From positions 1 to 64,000 of the forward strand of contig NZ_JAASAD010000017.1 of NCBI RefSeq assembly GCF_012726175.1: DNA of 64,000 nucleotides, in the 5' to 3' direction. The position numbers and the translations under genes were made by a program. The stretch comes from Micromonospora sp. HNM0581 (GTDB taxonomy: Bacteria; Actinomycetota; Actinomycetes; Mycobacteriales; Micromonosporaceae). The notes under the pieces are model-generated. The model did not search any database. It saw only the letters and a list, made by a program, of their open reading frames with translations, and was not told where the DNA came from. Shown here piece by piece: positions 39,623 to 47,493 of this stretch. Each line of letters starts with the position of its first letter. The first letter of the stretch is position 1.

Positions 39623-40225
39623 GTGACGAGACGTGCGGCGGAAATCCGCCTGGATGCCCTGCTGCGCACCGCATGTGACGTGATCGGGCAGCGCGGGTTG
39701 GCGAACACCCGCACCGCGGATGTGGCGCAGGCCGCCGGGGTGAGCCAGGCGCTCGTCTTCTACCACTTTGCCACGAAGGAACGCCTGCTCGCCCAAGCCT
39801 TCGCGTACGCGGTCGAACAGGATCTGGCCCGGCTCGACGCGGTCACCCGATCCGGCGCCCCGCCACTGACCAAACTCCGCCGCATCCTGCGCCTCTACAC
39901 ACCCGCGGGACGCGCCATCTCCTGGTCCATGTGGATCGACGGCTGGGCGGAGTCGCTGCGTACCCCCGAGTTGGAGAAGGTCTCCCGCAAGCTGGACCTG
40001 CGGTGGCGGCAGGACCTGGCGACGGTGATCTCCGACGGGGTCGGGGAGGGAAGTTTCGTCTGCACCGACCCGGCCGGTGCCGCCTGGCGGATCAGCGCCG
40101 TGATGGACGGCCTGGCGGTGCAGCTCGCGGTACACGACCGGGTGATCTCCCGCCGGCAGTTCGCCGAATGGGTGCGCCTCGTGGCCGCCCGCGAGCTGGG
40201 ACTGGCTGCCGAGCAGCTGGAGTAG
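39623..40225 (+). CDS. TetR/AcrR-family regulator
   Basis: 200 aa from GTG 39623 (VTRRAAEIRLDALL). An in-frame GTG at 39614 lies inside the operator and is less likely. TetR HTH at 10-60: LLRTACDVIGQRGLANTRTA, then AQAAGVSQALVFYHFATKE. The C-terminal domain resembles BetI-type or TetR_C_6 folds (LRRILRLYTPAGRAISWSMWIDGWAES). It probably represses itself through the palindrome at its promoter. The next gene, 95 bp downstream on the same strand, may be a target. The ligand is unknown. Confidence 0.8.
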   Translation: MTRRAAEIRLDALLRTACDVIGQRGLANTRTADVAQAAGVSQALVFYHFATKERLLAQAFAYAVEQDLARLDAVTRSGAPPLTKLRRILRLYTPAGRAISWSMWIDGWAESLRTPELEKVSRKLDLRWRQDLATVISDGVGEGSFVCTDPAGAAWRISAVMDGLAVQLAVHDRVISRRQFAEWVRLVAARELGLAAEQLE

Positions 40226-40320
40226 GGCGCTACCGCCACGATCGACGCCACGGATCCGAGGGTTACCCGCACCACCCGATCCAGCGGGTTACCCGCGCCA
40301 ACGACGGGAACAGAGGCGAC

Positions 40321-40896
40321 ATGGAGCTGCTGAAGACATACCGGCGCAGCCTGGCCGAGTTCACCGACCGGGTGGAACAGGTACACCCCGGACAATGGTC
40401 GGCCGCCACCCCCTGCCCCGGCTGGGACGTGCGCGCACTCGTCAACCACGTGGTCAGCGAAGAACGGTGGAGCGTGCCGCTACTCGCCGGGCGGACCATC
40501 GACGAGGTGGGTGACCGCTACGACGGCGACCAACTCGGCGCCGACCCGATCGCGGTCGCCCGACAAGCCGCGGCACAGGCCGAGGTCGCCGCCACCAGCC
40601 CGGGGGCCCTGGAACAGGCCGTGCACCTGTCGGCCGGCGCCACCCCCGCCGAGGAGTACCTGCACCAGTTGCTCGCCGAACATCTCGTGCACGGCTGGGA
40701 CCTGGCAGTGGCGATCGGCGCTGACCCGACGATGGACGCCGACGCGGTCGCCGAGGCGGCCCGCTGGTACTCCCGCCACGTGCAGGACTACCGGAGCAAC
40801 AACCTCGTCGAACCGGAGGTCGAGCTGCCCGACGGAGCCGACGAACAGGACCGGCTCCTCGCTGCCTTCGGCCGCGACCCGAACTGGGCCCCGTGA
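40321..40896 (+). CDS. TIGR03086-family metal-binding, mycothiol-dependent-type protein
   Basis: 191 aa. DinB-like four-helix fold of the mycothiol-dependent maleylpyruvate isomerase N-terminal family: ATPCPGWDVRALVNHVVSEE (metal His), and LLAEHLVHGWDLAVAIG with the second and third metal His. Family proteins bind zinc and in known cases use mycothiol to isomerise or transfer. The substrate here is unknown. Its presence supports a mycothiol-producing actinomycete. Confidence 0.78.
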   Translation: MELLKTYRRSLAEFTDRVEQVHPGQWSAATPCPGWDVRALVNHVVSEERWSVPLLAGRTIDEVGDRYDGDQLGADPIAVARQAAAQAEVAATSPGALEQAVHLSAGATPAEEYLHQLLAEHLVHGWDLAVAIGADPTMDADAVAEAARWYSRHVQDYRSNNLVEPEVELPDGADEQDRLLAAFGRDPNWAP

Positions 40897-40910
40897 CGTG
40901 ACCTGAAGCC

Positions 40911-40941
40911 ACGGTGGGCCGGACGAAACGCCGCCCACCGT
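40911..40941. terminator. Bidirectional terminator
   Basis: ACGGTGGGC (40911-40919) pairs with GCCCACCGT (40933-40941) between converging genes. Confidence 0.75.
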
Positions 40942-40950
40942 GTTCCAGTG

Positions 40951-41832
40951 TCAACTCAGGTAACCGTCGTCGCGGGGTACCGTCCGCCACCCGCCCTGCG
41001 GATCCGAGCGCCGTTCGACCCAACGTCTGGGCGCCCGGCTGACTGCCCCGACCGCCGGCTCGGGCTCCCGGGTCAACTGCCGCAGCCGCAGCAACAGCCC
41101 CACTCCGAGGAACAGCAGCAGACCCCCGAGAAGGAAGGCCGCCTCGGTCAGGCCGAGCCCACTGCCGGTCTGGTTGCCGGCCGCGTCGGCGTCCGGCGGA
41201 TCGACCGCCCCACCCGCGTCCCCCGCGTCGTCGGCAGGTTCGGTCTCCTCCTCGGTCGGGTCCACGGTCGGCACGTCGACCGGCTCCTCCGTCGGGGTGG
41301 GGGGCTCGGTCGGTTGGTCGACCTCCACGCCCTGACCCACCACCTCACGGGTGGCGGTCTGTCGGGACAGCAGCCGCAGGTCCCGGTCGTACGCCTCAGC
41401 TGCCAGGCTCACCCGTCCCCGGTCGACGTCCCCGTCGAACGCGATCCGGTACTGGGCGGTGACCGTGCGCCCCAGGCAGAGGGTGCCCGGGTCGAGCTGA
41501 CGGTCGGTCAGCCGCGCCGCGTCCCCCTCGGCCTGCACCTCCACCGGGAACGAACCTGTCTCCTCGATCCGTTCCACCCGCACCTGATCCAGCCGCAGCC
41601 CCTGCACACCCAGCACCAACGACCAGCGCACCTTTATGCAGTCGCCCTCATCGTCGCGGGACACCACGGCGGAGACCGTCTCCACCTGCCCGCCGGCGGT
41701 GAACTGGTCCGGCAGGCCGCCGAGTTCGGTGGCGAACGCCGCCTGTGCCGGCACAGCCATGGCAACGTCCACTCCGGTGAGACATGCCAACGCCACCCCG
41801 ATCCTTAGCGTGTAACGCCACAGCCTCTTCAC
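40951..41832 (-). CDS. Secreted protein with C-terminal membrane anchor
   Basis: 293 aa. The signal peptide MKRLWRYTLRIGVALACLTG ends in an AxA-type site (AVPAQA-AF). A beta-rich ectodomain (40-170) contains two cysteines that could pair (GDCIKV; GTLCLG). An acidic Pro/Thr/Glu-rich stalk (PTEPPTPTEEPVDVPTVDPT) leads to a membrane helix (AAFLLGGLLLFLGVGLLLRL) and a basic tail. It is anchored on the cell surface through the C-terminal helix, not by a sortase motif. The function is unknown. Confidence 0.65.
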   Translation of the reverse strand: MKRLWRYTLRIGVALACLTGVDVAMAVPAQAAFATELGGLPDQFTAGGQVETVSAVVSRDDEGDCIKVRWSLVLGVQGLRLDQVRVERIEETGSFPVEVQAEGDAARLTDRQLDPGTLCLGRTVTAQYRIAFDGDVDRGRVSLAAEAYDRDLRLLSRQTATREVVGQGVEVDQPTEPPTPTEEPVDVPTVDPTEEETEPADDAGDAGGAVDPPDADAAGNQTGSGLGLTEAAFLLGGLLLFLGVGLLLRLRQLTREPEPAVGAVSRAPRRWVERRSDPQGGWRTVPRDDGYLS

Positions 41833-41979
41833 GATCCGTCCTCCCGTTGGTCGCCTCCATTGGCAACGCTAGGAGCGCAGGAGGCCACCCGGTAGACGGG
41901 GGTGTTTGCACGTACTGTGAAGCGAGATGCCCGTTTTCACGCAAAGTATTGAACCGGACACGAATCAGCGCGACACGCC

Positions 41980-42678
41980 GTGAAACAGGTGCCGGTGGAC
42001 AATCGTCTGATGTCCGCGCTCTCCACCGCCTTCGTTCAGTTGCACGCCCGGCTCGCGCCCGTCGCCTTCGTACCGGAGGTGCGGCTGCACCAAGCGGACG
42101 AGCCGATCGGACTGTGGGAGCTGACCGAAGGCGAGTTCCGCAGCGACCGGCCGCCACCGTTCTGGGCCTTCGCCTGGGCCGGCGGACAGGGCCTGGCCCG
42201 CTACGTCACCGACCACCCGGAAACCGTCGCCGGACACCGGGTTCTCGACCTGGCCACCGGCTCCGGCCTGGTGGCCATCGCCGCCGCCCGGGCCGGCGCG
42301 GCCACCGTCCGGGCCGTGGAAATCGACGAACTGGCCGTCGCGGCCGTCGCACTCAACGCCGAAGCCAACGGAGTACACGTCGACGCCGAACACGGCGACA
42401 TCCTCGACGGCGACGCGCGCGACGCCGAAGTGATCCTGGCCGGTGACGTGTTCTACAGCGAGGCGATGGCCAACCGGGTGCTGCGATTCCTGCTCCGCGC
42501 CGCCCGTGGCGGGGCCACGGTGCTGGTCGGCGACCCGGGCCGGGCCTTCCTGCCCCGGGAACGCTTCACCGAACTCGCCGCCTACCAGGTGCCGGTGAGT
42601 GCGGCGTTGGAGAGCGTACGGGTGAAGCACACCACGGTGTGGCGGCTGCGTACCAGCCGACCGGGAACCGCCGACTAG
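41980..42678 (+). CDS. Family-16-type SAM methyltransferase (ETFB lysine methyltransferase-like)
   Basis: 232 aa from GTG 41980 (ATG 42010 possible). SAM motif VLDLATGSGLVAIAAARAGA, acidic EIDELA, post-motif DILDG, and AGDVFYSEAM, the DxxY/DxFY signature of the METTL20/METTL21 family. The N-terminal PFWAFAWAGGQGLARY block is also typical. Bacterial relatives methylate lysines on electron-transfer flavoprotein beta. The P450 gene begins 9 bp after its stop. It is not BioC-like, so a direct role in biotin synthesis is not implied by sequence. Confidence 0.65.
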   Translation: MKQVPVDNRLMSALSTAFVQLHARLAPVAFVPEVRLHQADEPIGLWELTEGEFRSDRPPPFWAFAWAGGQGLARYVTDHPETVAGHRVLDLATGSGLVAIAAARAGAATVRAVEIDELAVAAVALNAEANGVHVDAEHGDILDGDARDAEVILAGDVFYSEAMANRVLRFLLRAARGGATVLVGDPGRAFLPRERFTELAAYQVPVSAALESVRVKHTTVWRLRTSRPGTAD

Positions 42679-42681
42679 CGT
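42676..42681 (+). promoter_or_regulatory. -10 element of a leaderless P450 transcript
   Basis: TAGCGT, built partly from the stop codon of the methyltransferase gene, ends six bases before GTG 42688. No Shine-Dalgarno is present. Confidence 0.4.
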
Positions 42682-42687
42682 GACGCC

Positions 42688-43875
42688 GTGCTGTTCCGCG
42701 GCTGGGAGCAGGCCCCCACGGCGAGCGCCGGCACCGGGGCCGGGGTCACCCCGTGGCCCGACGTGGCCCGGGTCGCCGACCAGGTAGGCGTCGAGCACCT
42801 GCTGGTGACCCGGCACACCCTGGTCCGGCAGGTGCTCAACGACCCGACGACGTTCCGACCCGACAACGCGCTCGACGCGATCACCCCGATACCGGTGGCC
42901 GCGTTACGGACGCTCGCCGCCCACCGGTTCCGGCTACCGCCGACGCTGGCCAACAACGGCGGCGCCGGTCACCCGGCGATCCGCGCCCTGGTCGCCGAGG
43001 CGCTGCACCCCACCCGGGTGGCCGCCCAACGGGACTGGCTGACCGCGCTGATCCGCCAGCGGGTAGCCGAGCTGACCGCCACCCTGGCCACCGGCGCCCC
43101 GGTCGACCTGCACGCCGGCCTCGCCGCCGACCTGCCGCTGCTGGTCCTGGCCCGGCTGATCGACCTGCCCGACGCCCCCGTAGCGGCAGTGAAGGACTTC
43201 GCCCGCGCGGCGCTGGAACTTTTCTGGGCACCGCTGGACACCAGCCGACAGCAGATGCTCGCCGCCGAGGTCGGCCGGTTCCACCTGCTGCTGCGGGAGT
43301 TCGCGGCCACCGGCGACGGTCTGGTCGCGTCCCTGCGCGCCGCCGGCCACCCACCCGACGTGGTCGTCGGCGCCCTGTTCTTCCTGCTCGTCGCCGGGCA
43401 GGAGACCACCTCCCAGTTCCTCACCCTGCTGATGCACCGGCTCGTCGGTGAGCCGGCGGTCCTCACCGGGCTGCGGGACGGACGCGTGAACGTCGCCGAC
43501 GTGGTCGAGGAAGGGCTGCGACTGGAACCGCCGATCGTCACCTGGCGACGGATCGCCGCCGTGGACACCACGCTGGGCGGAACCTCGGTGACGACGGGCA
43601 GCAGTGTCGTGTTGTGGCTGGCCCGAGCCGGACGTGACCCTCAGGTCGTGCAGTCGCCGGACGAGTTCCGGCCGGGTCAACCCGGGTCACGACGGCATCT
43701 GGCCTTCGGCGCGGGCGTCCACCGCTGCGTCGGCGACCAGCTCGCCCGGATGGAGGCCGCCACACTTGTCGCAGAGGCCACAACCCTGCTGACAGGGGTG
43801 CGTGTGGTGCGTCCACCCCACTATCCCGACAATTTCACCTTTCGGATGCCCGACACCTTCGTCGTCCGCCGCTGA
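42688..43875 (+). CDS. Cytochrome P450
   Basis: 395 aa, usual bacterial length. I-helix AGQETTS (oxygen activation, Thr), K-helix ExxR in EEGLRLEPP, and haem-binding FGAGVHRCVGDQLARMEA. It lacks any fused redox partner. It stands between a methyltransferase gene and bioD on the opposite strand, convergent with the biotin genes. BioI-type P450s cleave acyl-ACP to pimeloyl-ACP for biotin, so that role is possible by context. Any other P450 role is equally open, because active-site residues do not reveal the substrate. Confidence 0.85.
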   Translation: MLFRGWEQAPTASAGTGAGVTPWPDVARVADQVGVEHLLVTRHTLVRQVLNDPTTFRPDNALDAITPIPVAALRTLAAHRFRLPPTLANNGGAGHPAIRALVAEALHPTRVAAQRDWLTALIRQRVAELTATLATGAPVDLHAGLAADLPLLVLARLIDLPDAPVAAVKDFARAALELFWAPLDTSRQQMLAAEVGRFHLLLREFAATGDGLVASLRAAGHPPDVVVGALFFLLVAGQETTSQFLTLLMHRLVGEPAVLTGLRDGRVNVADVVEEGLRLEPPIVTWRRIAAVDTTLGGTSVTTGSSVVLWLARAGRDPQVVQSPDEFRPGQPGSRRHLAFGAGVHRCVGDQLARMEAATLVAEATTLLTGVRVVRPPHYPDNFTFRMPDTFVVRR

Positions 43876-43906
43876 CATCCCCTCCGGCGACCACGATCGG
43901 GGTGAC

Positions 43907-44635
43907 TCAGCTGGTCCCGTCGGCCCAGGTTCGCCAGTCGTCGAGCACTCCGTACAGCGCGGGAGTGAGCCATCCGGGCGCGGATCGCCGGAACACCCCC
44001 GGGTCCATCGCGCCGGCCCCGGCCGGCAACGCGCCGAGCAGGGTCGGCAACAGATCGCCCAGGTTCGCCCAGTGCACCAGGGCAGGCTTGGCTGGCCAGG
44101 CACCGATCACCACCCCGGCCGGCACGGCCCGCCGTTGCAGCGCTTCGAGGGTCAGCGCGGTGTGATTGAGGGTACCGAGCCCGGCGCGAGCCACCACCAC
44201 CGCAGGAGCGCCGAGCGACACGGCCAGATCAGCGACCGTCCATGGCTCCCCGGAGGGCCGCAGTCCCATCGGTACGAGCAGTCCACCGGCCCCCTCGACA
44301 AGCACCAGGTCGTGTTTCTCGGCTTCCTCCCGTACCGCGTCGACCGCGCTGTACAACTCCAGCGGCGGCAACTCGGCGACCCGGGCGGCGGCCAGCGGCG
44401 CGAGGGGGTCGGGGAAGCTGGCGAGCGTGCGCCCGGTCATCGGGGCGGCCAGCCGGGTGATCGCCTCGACATCGCCGTGCTCACCGGCGGCTGTGCCGGT
44501 CTGGCCCGGTTTGACCACCGCGACCCGCAGCCCGGCCGCCTGCGCCGCCGCCGCGATCGACGCGGTCACCACCGTCTTACCGACCTCGGTGTCGGTGCCG
44601 GTGACCAGCACCGGCCCGCGCCACTGATCCGTCAT
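43907..44635 (-). CDS. bioD: Dethiobiotin synthase BioD
   Basis: 242 aa from ATG 44635 overlapping the bioF stop (ATGA). P-loop GTDTEVGKTVVT at residue 12, KPGQTGT, VEGAGGLLVPMG and the C-terminal NHTALTLEAL region are diagnostic. It is an ATP-dependent carboxylase that closes the ureido ring of 7,8-diaminopelargonate. bioA, needed one step earlier, is not in the window. It is transcribed with bioF. Confidence 0.9.
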   Translation of the reverse strand: MTDQWRGPVLVTGTDTEVGKTVVTASIAAAAQAAGLRVAVVKPGQTGTAAGEHGDVEAITRLAAPMTGRTLASFPDPLAPLAAARVAELPPLELYSAVDAVREEAEKHDLVLVEGAGGLLVPMGLRPSGEPWTVADLAVSLGAPAVVVARAGLGTLNHTALTLEALQRRAVPAGVVIGAWPAKPALVHWANLGDLLPTLLGALPAGAGAMDPGVFRRSAPGWLTPALYGVLDDWRTWADGTS

Positions 44636-45774
44636 GGCGCACATTCCACGATGACCTCCAGGGCGTGTTCGAAGTCCCGCCGAGAGACCCCGGCGTTGAT
44701 GGTCAGACGCAGCCTCGACCGGTTGTCAGGAGTGGAGGGTGGGCGGAAACAGCCGACCGCCACACCCCGGTCCCGGCAGGCGGTGGCCCACGCGGTGGCC
44801 GCGTCCGGGCCCGGCGCGGTGACCGAGACGACGGCGGCGTCGGCAGCTGACACCTCCAGACCGGCGGCGCGCAGCCGGTCCATCACCCGGGCCGCCCGGT
44901 CGGCCAACTCGGCGCGCAGCCCGTCACCGGCACACGTCAACTCGACGGCAGCCTGCACCCCAGCCACCACCGCCGGCGGTAGAGCGGTGTCGTAGATGAA
45001 GGTCCGGGCGGTCTCCACCAGGTGTCGGATGAACTCGGTGGGGCCGGCCACCACACCACCGGCCCCGCCGAGCGCCTTGGACAGGGTCGCGGTGACCACC
45101 ACGTCGGGTTCGCCGGTCAGGCGGGCCCCGGCCACCGCACCGGCACCGTCCGGTCCGACCACACCCAGCGCGTGCGCGTCGTCGACAAGTAGCAGGGCGC
45201 CGTGTTCACGGACGGTGGCGTGCAGCCGCGCCAGCGGAGCGAGGTCACCGTCGACGGAGAACACCGACTCGGTGACCACCACGGCCGGTCGCCCGAGGGC
45301 TGCCGTGAGGGCTGCGGCGACCGCCGCCACGTCGGCGTGCGGGGTCACCACCGTCTCGGCACCGGAGATACGACAGCCGTCGATGAGTGACGCATGGTTG
45401 TGCGCGTCGGAGATCAATAGCGTTCGGGGTCGCACCAGCGCGCGTACCGCACCGAGGTTGGCCAGGTATCCGGAGGAGAAGACCAGCGACCGTTCGGTGC
45501 CGAGCCAGCCCGCGAGGGTCTCCTCCAGGGTGTGGTGGGCATCGGTGGAACCGCGGATCAGCCGAGAACCGGTGGCCCCCAACCCGTACCCGGCCAAGGC
45601 CCGGGCCGCCGCGGCGATCACGTCGGGATGGGTGGCCAGCCCTAGATAGTCGTTGCCGGCCAGGTCGATCACGCCGTCGCCGGCGGTACGCGGATGCAGC
45701 CGGCGGGTCAGCCCCGCTTTCGCCCGCAGCTCGGCGCGACGGTCCAGGGCCGCCAGCCAGTCCGCCACCGCCAT
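44632..45774 (-). CDS. bioF: 8-amino-7-oxononanoate synthase BioF
   Basis: 380 aa from ATG 45774. Alpha-oxoamine synthase fold: LAGNDYLGLATHPDV, GATGSRLIRGSTDAHHTLEE, DAHNHASLIDGCRISGAE, DDAHALGVVGPDG and the PLP lysine in TLSKALGGAGG. It condenses pimeloyl-ACP/CoA with L-alanine. It forms an ATGA-coupled operon with bioD and is divergent from bioB across a 158-bp control region. Confidence 0.92.
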   Translation of the reverse strand: MAVADWLAALDRRAELRAKAGLTRRLHPRTAGDGVIDLAGNDYLGLATHPDVIAAAARALAGYGLGATGSRLIRGSTDAHHTLEETLAGWLGTERSLVFSSGYLANLGAVRALVRPRTLLISDAHNHASLIDGCRISGAETVVTPHADVAAVAAALTAALGRPAVVVTESVFSVDGDLAPLARLHATVREHGALLLVDDAHALGVVGPDGAGAVAGARLTGEPDVVVTATLSKALGGAGGVVAGPTEFIRHLVETARTFIYDTALPPAVVAGVQAAVELTCAGDGLRAELADRAARVMDRLRAAGLEVSAADAAVVSVTAPGPDAATAWATACRDRGVAVGCFRPPSTPDNRSRLRLTINAGVSRRDFEHALEVIVECAP

Positions 45775-45919
45775 GTCCCTTCCCTGCCGGCTCCCGCCTG
45801 TCAGGCGCTTCCGCCGGGCGAAGTTACCATCCGGCATGCCCGTACCGGCGTGGCGGCGTACGGCTCGCCGCGCTCTGCCACCGGCCGGCCGGGTCGGGCA
45901 GGACGGCGCGGCGGCCTTG

Positions 45920-45925
45920 TAGGGT
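45920..45925 (+). promoter_or_regulatory. -10 element of a leaderless bioB transcript
   Basis: TAGGGT lies seven bases upstream of ATG 45933, with no ribosome-binding site. Transcription would begin at or next to the start codon. Confidence 0.5.
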
Positions 45926-45932
45926 ACGTGGC

Positions 45933-46928
45933 ATGCCAGAGATCCTCGACCAGGCCCGGGACCAGGTGCTGCACGACGGCGTCGGTCTCGACGAGACCGG
46001 TGTCCTCGCCGTGCTGAACCTGCCCGACGAGCACCTGTCCGCCACCCTCCAACTCGCCCATGACGTGCGGATGCGTTGGTGCGGTCCGGAGGTCGAGGTC
46101 GAGGGCATCGTGTCACTGAAGACTGGCGGTTGCCCGGAGGACTGCCACTTCTGCTCGCAGTCGGGTCTGTTCACCTCGCCGGTGCGATCGGTGTGGCTCG
46201 ATATTCCCTCGCTGGTGCAGGCGGCGAAGCAGACGGCTGCGACGGGGGCGACGGAGTTCTGCATCGTGGCCGCCGTACGCGGCCCGGACGCCCGGTTGAT
46301 GAGGCAGATGCGGGAGGGCGTCGCCGCGATCAGGGCCGAGGTCGACATCCAGGTCGCCGCCTCGCTCGGCATGCTCACCCAGGAGCAGGTCGACGAGCTG
46401 GTCGAGATGGGTGTGCACCGCTACAACCACAACCTGGAAACCTGCCGGTCGTACTTCCCGAACGTGGTCACCACGCATTCCTGGGAGGAGCGGTGGGAGA
46501 CCCTACGCATGGTCCGCGAGTCCGGCATGGAGGTCTGCTGCGGCGGCATCCTCGGCCTCGGCGAGACCGTCGAGCAGCGGGCGGAGTTCGCCGCACAGCT
46601 CGCCGAACTGGATCCGCACGAGGTGCCTCTGAACTTCCTCAACCCTCGGCCCGGCACCCCGCTCGGCGACCGCCCGGTGGTGGAGGGCAGGGACGCGCTG
46701 CGGGCCATCGCCGCGTTTCGACTGGCCATGCCGCGGACCATCCTGCGGTACGCAGGCGGCCGGGAAATAACTCTGGGTGATCTCGGTACCCGCGACGGGC
46801 TACTCGGCGGCATCAATGCCGTGATCGTCGGTAACTATCTGACCACCCTGGGCAGGCCGGCCACCGACGACCTAGCGCTGCTCGATGAGCTGAAGATGCC
46901 GGTCAAGGCGCTGTCGGCGACCCTGTGA
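45933..46928 (+). CDS. bioB: Biotin synthase BioB
   Basis: 331 aa. The radical-SAM site C67-x3-C71-x2-C74 is seen in GGCPEDCHFCSQSG. Other landmarks are HRYNHNLETCRSYF, CCGGILGLGET, PLNFLNPRPGTPL and ILRYAGGREI (conserved Arg near the auxiliary cluster). It inserts sulphur into dethiobiotin using a [4Fe-4S] and an auxiliary Fe-S cluster. Its stop overlaps the GTG of bsaP. Actinobacterial BioB proteins of this type have been shown to need that partner. Confidence 0.93.
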   Translation: MPEILDQARDQVLHDGVGLDETGVLAVLNLPDEHLSATLQLAHDVRMRWCGPEVEVEGIVSLKTGGCPEDCHFCSQSGLFTSPVRSVWLDIPSLVQAAKQTAATGATEFCIVAAVRGPDARLMRQMREGVAAIRAEVDIQVAASLGMLTQEQVDELVEMGVHRYNHNLETCRSYFPNVVTTHSWEERWETLRMVRESGMEVCCGGILGLGETVEQRAEFAAQLAELDPHEVPLNFLNPRPGTPLGDRPVVEGRDALRAIAAFRLAMPRTILRYAGGREITLGDLGTRDGLLGGINAVIVGNYLTTLGRPATDDLALLDELKMPVKALSATL

Positions 46929-47125
46929 CAGCGCCGGCGGCAGGCCACATCTGGTGCGACAGGTGCGGTGAGGCAACGGCGTCCGGCGCACACGAGCGGT
47001 GTGCGACGGCCCGCGCCCTGGAGCCGCCCCGGTACTGCGCCCGGTGCCGGCGCCGCATGAAGGTGCAGGTACTGCCGGTGGGCTGGTCGGCGGTCTGCGT
47101 CGAGCACGGCGAGATCCTGAGCTGA
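46925..47125 (+). CDS. bsaP: Biotin synthase auxiliary protein BsaP-like
   Basis: 66 aa, GTG overlapping the bioB stop (GTGA). Cysteines C11, C14, C26, C38, C41 and C58 with His61: WCDRCGEA, RYCARCRRRMKVQVL and WSAVCVEHGE. Both position, directly after bioB, and pattern (CxxC-RRM-V-V, then W-C-HG) match the BsaP family described in mycobacteria (Rv1590). There it supports BioB by delivering or protecting its Fe-S cluster. Function here is by homology and coupling. Confidence 0.8.
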   Translation: MTAPAAGHIWCDRCGEATASGAHERCATARALEPPRYCARCRRRMKVQVLPVGWSAVCVEHGEILS

Positions 47126-47420
47126 TCGGATGCTGCGTGGCGAGGCGGTGACGGTCGGGGACTCCGGGGAGCGTGCGGCCGACGATGGAGAACGCTCGCG
47201 GGGAACTCGACAGTGTGCGGGGAGGAAGACCGACAGCCGCACGGGCAGCGACGGGCAGGTGTGCACGGCCGGGTGAATGGCCCAGCCGGGTCGGTTGGTG
47301 CATGGCCGGCAGTGCCTACGGAGGCGGAGCCAGGTCAGGCGGAACGGTCTGCCGGCGGTGGCGGTGCTCTGGTCATCGCTTCGTGAAGACCGGTCGAGGC
47401 ACAGCCGCCGGAGAAAACGA
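47126..47420. other. Intergenic stretch after bsaP
   Basis: About 295 bp. No frame looks like a gene, and no promoter or repeat is recognised. Confidence 0.4.
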
Positions 47421-47453
47421 TGGGCAGGACTCCCGCACCGGGAATCCTGCCCA
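47421..47453. terminator. Terminator after the ACT-GNAT gene
   Basis: TGGGCAGGA (47421-47429) pairs with TCCTGCCCA (47445-47453), with an inner TCCCG/CGGGA pairing. It lies 40 bp beyond the minus-strand stop. Confidence 0.75.
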
Positions 47454-47493
47454 CCTCACCGATCGCCGCACCGGAGATCGGTCGCCTGAACCG

